This document shows positions 6,181-12,775 of a stretch of DNA of 43,470 nucleotides, one piece after another. Within the stretch, counting starts at the first letter, position 1. The number at the start of each line of letters is the position of its first letter. The translations under genes were made by a program, and so were the position numbers. The DNA comes from an uncultured Collinsella sp. (GTDB lineage: Bacteria; Actinomycetota; Coriobacteriia; Coriobacteriales; Coriobacteriaceae): assembly GCA_900549535.1 (NCBI GenBank), contig UROR01000001.1, positions 1 to 43,470 on the forward strand, written 5' to 3'. The notes under the pieces were generated by a model. It was not told where the DNA came from. It made no database searches and worked only from the letters and a program-made list of their open reading frames with translations.

Positions 6181-7215
6181 CTAGCGCGCGACGCGGGTGC
6201 CACCGTCGGCGGCTGATGCTACGGCTGCAATCTCGTCTGCGGTCACCAAGTTGGAGTCGCCCTTGATGGTGAGCTTGAGGATCGAAGCCGCAATCGCGTA
6301 GTTGACGGCAGCCTGCGGATCGAAGTCGTTGATGAGGGCGTGGACCAGGCCGGCGTTGAAAGCGTCGCCGGCGGCAACACCCTCAAGCACGTGCACATCG
6401 TGAGCAGGGGAGAACCAGTGCTCGCCGCTCTCGGCGTCAAAGAGCATGCCCATCCAGATGGAGCGCTCGACGCAGGAGATGTTGCGGACGACCGAGGCGA
6501 CCTTCTTGCAGCCGTACTCGGCGCAGATCTGGCGGGCCATCTCGACGTAGGTGTCGCGCTCCTCGATGCCGTGGGCAAGGGAGCCAGAGACGCAGGTCAT
6601 GCCAAGGCCGGCAGGCGCGTCCTCGTCATTGGCGATGCAGATGTCGACGAGCGGCAGGAGTTCCTTCATGGTGGCCTGCGATTTCTCGGGCGACCACATC
6701 TTGCCGCGATAGTTCACGTCGCACACGGTGGTGATGCCCTTGGCGCGGCAGACGGTGAGGGCATCCTTGCAGGCGGCAGCCATCTCATCGGAGACGGCGG
6801 GGGTCACGCCGGAGAAATAGAAGACATCGATGCCCTTGAGGATCTCGTCCCAGTTAAAGACGTCGCGCTTGGCCATGTTGATGGCAGAGTACTTGCGGTC
6901 GTAGACGCAACCGTTACCGCGCTGCGAGGCGCCGACCTCAAACACATAGGAGCCAAGACGGTCGCCCTGACGCACGACGCGCGTGGTGTCGACGCCGTAG
7001 GCCTTCAGCGAACGCAGGGCGCACTCGCCCAGACGGTTGGCCGGGACAACGGAGACGTAAGCGGCCTTGTCACCCTGGTAGGCCAGGGAAAGCGCGGTGT
7101 TGGCTTCGGCGCCGCCGTAGCGGACATCAAACTCGGTCGCCTGCTCAATGCGCAGATGGTCTTTGGGCGAGAGCCTCATCATGATCTCGCCGAAGGTAAG
7201 AACCGTTTTACCCAT
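6181..7215 (-). CDS. kdgK: 2-keto-3-deoxygluconate kinase (PfkB family)
   Basis: 344 residues. It phosphorylates KDG to KDPG with ATP, directly feeding the aldolase encoded next. PfkB features: N-terminal TFGEIMMRLSP, RYGGAEANTALSLAYQG, and the C-terminal anion-hole/catalytic-base motif AAGDAFNAG (canonical GAGD; the first Gly is Ala here). The FDVRYGGAEANTA and RGNGCVYDRKYSA segments favour KDG kinase over other sugar kinases. ATG 7215 is preferred over the upstream ATG at 7302 because it has AAGGAG and the family N-terminus. The 5' leader holds a conserved hairpin and LacI-type operators. The divergent LacI regulator is the probable controller. Confidence 0.9.
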   Translation of the reverse strand: MGKTVLTFGEIMMRLSPKDHLRIEQATEFDVRYGGAEANTALSLAYQGDKAAYVSVVPANRLGECALRSLKAYGVDTTRVVRQGDRLGSYVFEVGASQRGNGCVYDRKYSAINMAKRDVFNWDEILKGIDVFYFSGVTPAVSDEMAAACKDALTVCRAKGITTVCDVNYRGKMWSPEKSQATMKELLPLVDICIANDEDAPAGLGMTCVSGSLAHGIEERDTYVEMARQICAEYGCKKVASVVRNISCVERSIWMGMLFDAESGEHWFSPAHDVHVLEGVAAGDAFNAGLVHALINDFDPQAAVNYAIAASILKLTIKGDSNLVTADEIAAVASAADGGTRVAR

Positions 7216-7258
7216 GGTCGCGCAGCTCCTTCTTGCTCGTGCGTACACCTTTGATATG

Positions 7259-7316
7259 GCGTTGGCACGGAGGTGCCAAGACGGTAGGGTACATCTTTGC
7301 ACCTCCGTGCCAACGC
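7259..7316 (-). ncRNA. Conserved-loop hairpin, copy 2
   Basis: 18-bp perfect stem with a 22-nt loop; the minus-strand loop includes ACCCTACC then GTCTTG. Same length and loop as 3898-3955. It ends 43 nt before the kdgK start, in the 5' untranslated region. Confidence 0.65.
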
Positions 7317-7320
7317 TTGC

Positions 7321-7349
7321 CGAAATCGATTTACGAAATCGGTTTCGTT
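7321..7349. promoter_or_regulatory. LacI-type operators between kdgK and lacI-type gene
   Basis: Two adjacent palindromes: CGAAATCGATTT (7321-7332) and ACGAAATCGGTTTCGT (7333-7348). The ACGAAA half-sites with a central CG fit LacI-family recognition. They cover the kdgK start region. Confidence 0.65.
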
Positions 7350-7358
7350 TCGAGTTGT

Positions 7359-7386
7359 AGTATACTCACCTACAGCGTTTTGCAAG
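7359..7386 (-). promoter_or_regulatory. kdgK promoter
   Basis: Minus strand: -35 CTTGCA (7381-7386), 16-bp spacer, -10 TATACT (7359-7364). The operators lie just downstream. Confidence 0.55.
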
Positions 7387-7450
7387 CGAGATTTTTAAAA
7401 AAATGCCTAAAATGGCTCAGACTGCCGACAATTGGGAAACGGGGTGCGCT

Positions 7451-8473
7451 ATGGCGCAGATGAGAATCAAGGACATTGCCGCCGAGGCGGGCGTGAGCCC
7501 GGCCACGGTCTCGCGCTATCTCAACAACCGCCCCGGGCAGATGACCGAGGAAACCCGTGCTCGCATCGCGGCGGTTATCGAGCGCACCGGCTATCGTCCA
7601 CGTGCCGCCGCGCGCAATCTGCGCAGCTCGCGCACCAACCTCATCGGCGTGATCTTGGCCGACATTGCTAACCCGTTCTCCAGCGCCATGCTCGAAGGGC
7701 TTTCCGCTAGTGCCGCCGCGCGCGGCTGCTCGCTTATGACTGCCATTAGCGGCAATGATTCCGCCAAGGAAGCAGAGTCGCTCACCAGACTTATCGATGC
7801 CGGTGTGGACGGCCTGGTCGTCAACACCTGTGGCGGCAACGACAAGGCGATTGCCGCGGCTGCGGGACGCCTGCCCGTCGTGCTGCTCGACCGCGATGTT
7901 GCCGACGGTGGCATCGATCTGGTGACCTCCAACAACTGTGAGCTGGTCGCCGGCCTGGTAGACGCCTTGGCCTCTGCTGGCAGCGAGCGCCTGTGCCTGC
8001 TCACCGAGGCAAGCGATGACAGCCCCGTGCGTCGCGAGCGCGCTGAGGCCTTTGCCGGCGAGCTTTCGCGCCGCGGTCTTGCGGGCGAGGCCGTCACCCT
8101 GGCCGACGGTGGCGCCACGGGTGTCAGTCGCCTGGACGAGACCATCCGCGGCTATGCGGGTAAAAAGCTCGGCCTCATTGCCGTCAACGGTTTGGTCTTC
8201 CTGCGCCTGACCGAGGCGCTGGCACAGTTGGGACCTTCGTTGCCGGCGGGTCTCAAGATCGCAACGTTTGACGACTATCCCTGGAACCACGTGCTCTTTG
8301 GCGGTGTGACCACGGCAGCGCAGGACACTCTTACCATTGCCGAGCGCGTAGTCGAGCGTCTGTCCGAACGCATCGACATCGTTACCACTACGGTGGGCGA
8401 TGCCGCAAAGCTCGCCCCCAAGCGCATCGAGATCCCCGGCCACATCGAACACCGCGCCTCGACCTTACGCTAG
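7451..8473 (+). CDS. LacI-family regulator, probable KDG/hexuronate repressor
   Basis: 340 residues. The N-terminal LacI helix-turn-helix reads IKDIAAEAGVSPATVSRYLNN, then a hinge (RPRAAARNLRSSRTNLIGVI) and a periplasmic-binding-protein-like sensor domain with ANPFSSAMLEGL and FDDYPWNHVLFGGVTT. Frames with earlier ATGs (7403, 7412) exist, but the family N-terminus (MRIKDIA) starts near 7460, so 7451 is chosen; the ribosome site is weak. It is divergent from kdgK, with operators between, which is the usual layout of a local repressor like B. subtilis KdgR. The effector is probably KDG or a related acid (inference). Similar operators before the membrane gene at 3718 extend its likely regulon. 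Confidence 0.85.
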   Translation: MAQMRIKDIAAEAGVSPATVSRYLNNRPGQMTEETRARIAAVIERTGYRPRAAARNLRSSRTNLIGVILADIANPFSSAMLEGLSASAAARGCSLMTAISGNDSAKEAESLTRLIDAGVDGLVVNTCGGNDKAIAAAAGRLPVVLLDRDVADGGIDLVTSNNCELVAGLVDALASAGSERLCLLTEASDDSPVRRERAEAFAGELSRRGLAGEAVTLADGGATGVSRLDETIRGYAGKKLGLIAVNGLVFLRLTEALAQLGPSLPAGLKIATFDDYPWNHVLFGGVTTAAQDTLTIAERVVERLSERIDIVTTTVGDAAKLAPKRIEIPGHIEHRASTLR

Positions 8474-8526
8474 CCGCTCGTTCGCAACTGCCTGTTCGCA
8501 CACGTTTTTTGAGCGCTTGATACGCT

Positions 8527-8560
8527 TTAACCCTGCGGAAACATTTTTCTGCGATAGTAT
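8527..8560 (+). promoter_or_regulatory. glnA-like promoter with possible GlnR half-site
   Basis: TTAAC-N6-GAAAC (8527-8542) fits one half of the actinobacterial GlnR box (gTnAC-n6-GaAAC). It overlaps the expected -35 of a -10 box TAGTAT (8555-8560). A second half-site is not clear, so GlnR control is only suggested. Confidence 0.4.
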
Positions 8561-8607
8561 CTGCGATATAGACCAGTCGAAACCCGCCCGAAAGAAAGGG
8601 GAGCGAC

Positions 8608-9945
8608 ATGAACCAGCAGAACATCGATTACGTACTCCGCTCCGTAGAGCAGCGTGACATCCGCTTTGTGCGTCTGTGGTTTGTCGACATTCTCGGCCGC
8701 CTCAAGAACTTTGCCATTAGCCCCGAGGACCTCGAGGTCGCTTTTGAGGAGGGTATTGGCTTTGACGGCTCCGCCATCGAGGGCTTTGCCACGCCCGAGG
8801 AAGCCGACATGCTCGCATTCCCCGATGCTTCGACCTTCCAGATTCTGCCGTGGCGCCCGAGCCACAACGGCGTCGCTCGCGTGTTCTGCGACGTGTGCAC
8901 TCCCGATCGCAAGCCGTTTGCCGGCGACCCGCGCGATGCCCTGCGCCGCATGTTCCGCAAGGCCGAGAAGGCCGGCTATCTGCTCAACGTGGGCGCCGAG
9001 CTGGAGTATTATTACTTCCCCGACGAGCACACCCCCGAGCCGCTCGACAACGTGGGCTACTTCGATCTTTCGGTGAGCGATGCCGCTCGCGACCTGCGTC
9101 GCAACACGGTCCTCACGCTCGAGAAGATGTCCGTGCCCGTGGAGTACACCTTCCACGCCGCCGGCCGCTCGCAGCACGGCATGAGCCTGCGTCACGCCGA
9201 GGCCCTGAGCATGTCCGATGCCATCACCACGGCCAAGCTCATCATTAAGCAGCAGGCCTACGAGAGCGGTTGCCACGCCTCTTTTATGCCCAAGCCGTTG
9301 GCGGGTGAGGATGGCAGTGCTATGTTCCTGTGCCAGTCGCTGTTCGACCACGACGGCAACAACGTCTTTTGGGGCGAGGATGACGAGAAGTACCACCTCT
9401 CCGATATCGCCAAGCACTACATGGCCGGCATCTTGGCGCACGCGCGCGAGATCAGCGCCATCACCAACCCCACGGTCAACTCGTACAAGCGCATCACCAC
9501 GGGTGGCGACTCCGTGCCGCAGTACGCCACGTGGGGCCTGCGCAACCGCGCGAGCATGGTCCGCATCCCGGTCTACAAGCCCGGCAAGCAGCTGTCCACG
9601 CGCATCGAGCTTCGTAGCCCCGACCCCATGGCCAACCCGTACCTGGTCAACGCCGTCACGCTGGCGGCTGGTCTGGACGGCATCGAGCGCAAGCTGGAAC
9701 TCCCGCCCGAGGCCACGGCCGAGACGCTCAAGCTCACCGACCGTCAGATGGTCGAGGCCGGCTACACGCCGCTGCCGCGCTCGCTCAAAGAGGCGCTCGA
9801 CGTCTTTGAGGACTCGCAGTTTATGAAGGATGCCCTCGGCGAGCACATCCACAGCTTCTTCCTCAAAAAGAAGCGCGACGAGTGGCATAAGTTTGAGTCC
9901 ACGATCACCGAGTGGGAGATCAAGCACTACCTGGCGAACTCCTAA
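8608..9945 (+). CDS. Glutamine synthetase family protein, atypical active site
   Basis: 445 residues, GSI length; closest by eye to the GlnA2-like actinobacterial group. Conserved: DGSAIEGF, GAELEYYYF with the two metal Glu, FMPKPLAG, NPTVNSYKR and RIELRSPDP. However the GQHEI motif reads SQHGMS, so one metal-ligand Glu is Gly, and the NGSGMH motif reads DGSAMF, replacing the metal-binding His by Phe. The reading is continuous, so this is not a frameshift artefact. It may still make glutamine, or act as a gamma-glutamyl-amine ligase or regulatory homologue. AAAGGGGAG precedes ATG. The next gene is a GlnR-like regulator, supporting a nitrogen role. Confidence 0.85.
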   Translation: MNQQNIDYVLRSVEQRDIRFVRLWFVDILGRLKNFAISPEDLEVAFEEGIGFDGSAIEGFATPEEADMLAFPDASTFQILPWRPSHNGVARVFCDVCTPDRKPFAGDPRDALRRMFRKAEKAGYLLNVGAELEYYYFPDEHTPEPLDNVGYFDLSVSDAARDLRRNTVLTLEKMSVPVEYTFHAAGRSQHGMSLRHAEALSMSDAITTAKLIIKQQAYESGCHASFMPKPLAGEDGSAMFLCQSLFDHDGNNVFWGEDDEKYHLSDIAKHYMAGILAHAREISAITNPTVNSYKRITTGGDSVPQYATWGLRNRASMVRIPVYKPGKQLSTRIELRSPDPMANPYLVNAVTLAAGLDGIERKLELPPEATAETLKLTDRQMVEAGYTPLPRSLKEALDVFEDSQFMKDALGEHIHSFFLKKKRDEWHKFESTITEWEIKHYLANS

Positions 9946-9995
9946 TCGCGCTGGCTTGTTTCAGTACGATTGAGCTCATTTCTTTGGAGGCCGAT

Positions 9996-10658
9996 ATGTC
10001 CGATAAGAGTGCCCTGTTCATGGCGCGCACGACGCGCTTCCACGAGTTTGCCCGCAGCTTGACGACCACCCTGGGTGTCGAGGTGAGCCTGGCAACCCCC
10101 GATTCGCCGACTGCGGCGCACGACTTTGACCTGCTGATCCTCGATTCCGACGGCATCCGCAGCGACCGCATCGATCAGATTGCCAAGTGGCTCGACGATC
10201 GCGGCGGTGTCCCCATGCTGGTGATCGTCGACGATGAGGCGCTCGGTACCCTGCGCCTGCCGAATCACGCGCATGCCGACTTTGTGTGCCCCACGGCGAC
10301 GCCCAACGAGCTCAAGGCTCGCGCGCAGCGCCTGATGGGCGAGGAGGAGACCGTCACCGCCGACGATGTGCTCAACATCGATAACCTCGAGATTAATCTG
10401 GCTACCTACCAGGTGACACTCGATAACGAGCCCATTGACCTGACGCTGATGGAGTACTCGCTGCTGAGCTTTTTGGCGACGCATCCCAATCGCGCCTACA
10501 GCCGCGAGGTGCTGCTGCACCGCGTGTGGGGCTTTGAGTACTGCGGCGGCACGCGCACCGTCGACGTGCACATTCGACGCATCCGCTCCAAGGTGGGCCC
10601 GCAGATCGCGGCACACATCACCACCGTCCGCGGCGTGGGATATCTGTTTAAGGACTAG
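9996..10658 (+). CDS. GlnR-like orphan OmpR-family regulator
   Basis: 220 residues. The N-terminal receiver-like domain lacks the usual paired acidic residues at its start, though an Asp remains in LLILDSDG near residue 46. The C-terminal OmpR winged helix (about 125-218) has EYSLLSFLATHPNRAYSREVLLHRVWG and RTVDVHIRRIRSKVG...TTVRGVGYLF. An OmpR-type regulator with a degenerate acidic pocket, no partner kinase, and a glutamine synthetase homologue upstream is the signature of actinobacterial GlnR, the nitrogen regulator. GGAGG stands 5 nt before ATG 9996. The 50-bp gap to the previous gene suggests an operon. Confidence 0.8.
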   Translation: MSDKSALFMARTTRFHEFARSLTTTLGVEVSLATPDSPTAAHDFDLLILDSDGIRSDRIDQIAKWLDDRGGVPMLVIVDDEALGTLRLPNHAHADFVCPTATPNELKARAQRLMGEEETVTADDVLNIDNLEINLATYQVTLDNEPIDLTLMEYSLLSFLATHPNRAYSREVLLHRVWGFEYCGGTRTVDVHIRRIRSKVGPQIAAHITTVRGVGYLFKD

Positions 10659-10662
10659 ATTT

Positions 10663-10695
10663 CCACCACAAAGGGGACAGACACCTTTGTGGTGG
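10663..10695. terminator. Family A palindrome/terminator
   Basis: CCACCACAAAGG...CCTTTGTGGTGG stem, followed by TTTT. It terminates the glutamine synthetase/regulator operon. One of at least six related elements in the window. Confidence 0.75.
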
Positions 10696-10813
10696 TTTTG
10701 ACGCAGGTGCGGGCTCCTTTCGAGTTTGAAGCAGAACTTAAGCCTTCCTAAAAGATTGCGTTCTCGTACACGTACGCCTGCATATTGGGGTACAACTCAA
10801 CGTGAACAATGAT

Positions 10814-10842
10814 GGCCCGCCACGTGTTTGGCGGGCCTTTGG
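10814..10842 (+). terminator. Hairpin upstream of htrA
   Basis: GGCCCGCC/GGCGGGCC stem followed by TTTGG, 25 nt before the htrA start. It could be an attenuator in the htrA leader or the end of an upstream transcript. Confidence 0.45.
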
Positions 10843-10866
10843 TTATTTGACGAAAGGATCGCAGCC

Positions 10867-12327
10867 ATGAGCGAGAACGATTCCCAGCGTCCCCAGGATG
10901 CGGGCAACGCCGGCGAGACTCAGCAGCAGCCGCGCGTGCAGGTGGAGTCGACGCCTGCCGACGGCAACATTCCCTACGTGCAGGCCTACGATACGCAGAC
11001 CGGCAAGCCGCTGGGCGGCCAACAGGTCGTGAACAAGCACACGGTGGTCAAGACCAAGACCAAAAAGCTACCGATCTTTATCACAGCGCTTGCCGGCTGC
11101 GCATGTGGTGCCCTGCTGGTCATCGCGCTCATTATGAGTGGCACGCTCGATATCGGTGGCGGCAAGAATGCCGTGACGGCGGGCGCTTCGGGTTCGTCGA
11201 CGCAAAAGATCACGATCGACTCCGAGGACACCACGCTGGCCGAGGCCGTTTCTGCCAAGGCCCTGCCCTCCGTGGTTTCCATTACCGCCACTTCGAGCGG
11301 CAGCCAGAATGGCTCGCTTTCGCAGTCTGCCGACGAGTCGGACAACTCGGGCAGCGTCGGTTCGGGCGTTGTGCTCGATACCGAGGGCCATATCCTCACC
11401 AACAACCATGTGGTCGATGGCTATGACCAGTACGTGGTGACCATGGACGACGGCACCACCTACGAGGCCGAGTTCGTGGGCACCGATGCCTCGAGCGACC
11501 TCGCCGTTATCAAGCTCAAGGACGCCGATGCCTCCAAGCTCACGCCGATCGAGATCGGTGATTCCTCCAAGCTCAACGTGGGCGAGTGGGTCATGGCCAT
11601 CGGCTCGCCGTTCGGCAACGAGCAGTCTGTCTCCACGGGCATTGTGTCGGCACTGTATCGCTCCACGGCCATGAGCTCTACCAACGGTAACACTATCTAT
11701 GCCAACATGATCCAGACCGATGCCGCCATCAACCCGGGCAACTCGGGTGGCGCGCTCGTTAACGACAATGGTGAGCTGGTGGGCATCAACTCGCTCATCG
11801 AGAGCTATTCGGGCTCCAGCTCGGGCGTGGGCTTTGCTATTCCCGTTAACTACGCCAAGAACATTGCCGACCAGATCATCGGCGGCAAGACGCCGGTTCA
11901 TCCGTATCTGGGCGCCACACTTTCGAGCGTCAATGCGCTTAACGCCCGCACCAACAAGCTGAGCACCGATAGCGGCGCGTATGTGGCGAGCGTCGTTGAG
12001 GATGGTCCTGCTGCTAAGGCCGGAATTCAGGAGGGCGACGTCATCACCAAGCTGGGCGACGACGAGATCACGAGCGCCGATGGCCTGATCATCGCACTGC
12101 GCAGCCACGAGGTGGGCGAGAAGGTCGAGATCACGCTTATGCGCGGCAAGGACGAGAAGAAGGTCACGGTCGAGCTGGGCTCCGATGAGGAGTTGCAGAA
12201 CCAGCAGCAGGACGACAGCTCGACCGACACCGGCAACGGCGGTATTACCGACGAGCAGCTGCGCCAGTACCTGGAGGAGCTGCTGGGCCAGCAGGGTCAG
12301 GGCCAGGGCTACGGCCAGGGCTACTAG
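10867..12327 (+). CDS. htrA: HtrA/DegP-type membrane-anchored serine protease
   Basis: 486 residues. A cytoplasmic N-terminus rich in Gln/Glu is followed by one transmembrane segment (about 68-92, IFITALAGCACGALLVIALI), an extracellular trypsin-like domain and one PDZ domain (about 345-440). Catalytic triad: His in TNNHVV, Asp in SSDLAVIKL, Ser in NPGNSGGAL. This is the usual layout of Gram-positive HtrA, which degrades misfolded exported proteins. The C-terminus ends in a Gly-Gln-Tyr-rich tail (GQGQGYGQGY) after an Asp/Gln linker, which is unusual and may contact the cell wall. ATG 10867 has AAGGA upstream; an ATG 13 codons earlier lies inside the hairpin and is rejected. A strong terminator follows. 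Confidence 0.92.
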   Translation: MSENDSQRPQDAGNAGETQQQPRVQVESTPADGNIPYVQAYDTQTGKPLGGQQVVNKHTVVKTKTKKLPIFITALAGCACGALLVIALIMSGTLDIGGGKNAVTAGASGSSTQKITIDSEDTTLAEAVSAKALPSVVSITATSSGSQNGSLSQSADESDNSGSVGSGVVLDTEGHILTNNHVVDGYDQYVVTMDDGTTYEAEFVGTDASSDLAVIKLKDADASKLTPIEIGDSSKLNVGEWVMAIGSPFGNEQSVSTGIVSALYRSTAMSSTNGNTIYANMIQTDAAINPGNSGGALVNDNGELVGINSLIESYSGSSSGVGFAIPVNYAKNIADQIIGGKTPVHPYLGATLSSVNALNARTNKLSTDSGAYVASVVEDGPAAKAGIQEGDVITKLGDDEITSADGLIIALRSHEVGEKVEITLMRGKDEKKVTVELGSDEELQNQQQDDSSTDTGNGGITDEQLRQYLEELLGQQGQGQGYGQGY

Positions 12328-12354
12328 CGAGCCGTTTCGCATATGCCGAAGCCA

Positions 12355-12396
12355 GAGGGGCTGTCCCGCCAAGTGTGGGACAGCCCCTCTTTTCTT
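12355..12396 (+). terminator. htrA terminator
   Basis: 13-bp perfect stem GAGGGGCTGTCCC/GGGACAGCCCCTC, then TTTTCTT. Confidence 0.9.
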
Positions 12397-12464
12397 ATTG
12401 ATCCGTTGGGGACGGAGGAAAACGGATCGCTTGGGGCTGACAAGAGGCCTGGTCCGGAATGGTC

Positions 12465-12667
12465 TGGACAGTTAGTTCAGATACGTATAAATCTGGGGCA
12501 GCTTGGGATGCGTTTTGAGCAATTTTTGATTGGGATGGGGCTCGAATGGGTGTTTGGAAGGGAGAGCGGGACGTTTACATGGTCTCGAGGAGCCCAAATT
12601 AGTTGAAACAGGGGTGTTCGTGCCTGATTCAGCTCTAGGATTTATACGTATCTGAACTAACTGTCCA
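12465..12667. mobile_element. MITE-like element with 29-bp perfect terminal inverted repeats
   Basis: The ends 12465-12493 and 12639-12667 are perfect reverse complements (outer end TGGACAGTTAGTTCAG). They enclose 145 bp with no reading frame I can support. Size and structure fit a miniature inverted-repeat element mobilised in trans. No clear target duplication is visible. It sits between htrA and ligA and is the only content of the 12398-12775 gap apart from the ligA upstream region. Confidence 0.6.
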
Positions 12668-12775
12668 CTCCAGTCTGGCGGCTGCCGATTCGGTGCGGTT
12701 CGAGACCGCTATTCGGCCTCATTGCGACCGGTGGTACTCTAGTATCCGTTTGAAATCGAGCGAAGGAGTGCCGCT

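Noticed and set aside
4944..6266. Long plus-strand frame opposite eda and the 3' end of kdgK
   Set aside because: It is the GC-rich shadow of well-supported minus-strand genes and contains no domain.
8545..8560. Second GlnR half-site downstream of the first
   Set aside because: Bases at the expected positions do not fit the GTNAC/GAAAC pattern.
10828..10866. Upstream in-frame ATG for htrA
   Set aside because: It lies inside a terminator-like hairpin, and the ATG at 10867 has a good ribosome site.
11068..12372. Long minus-strand frame opposite htrA
   Set aside because: It mirrors the third-codon GC bias of htrA; no start signal or motif.
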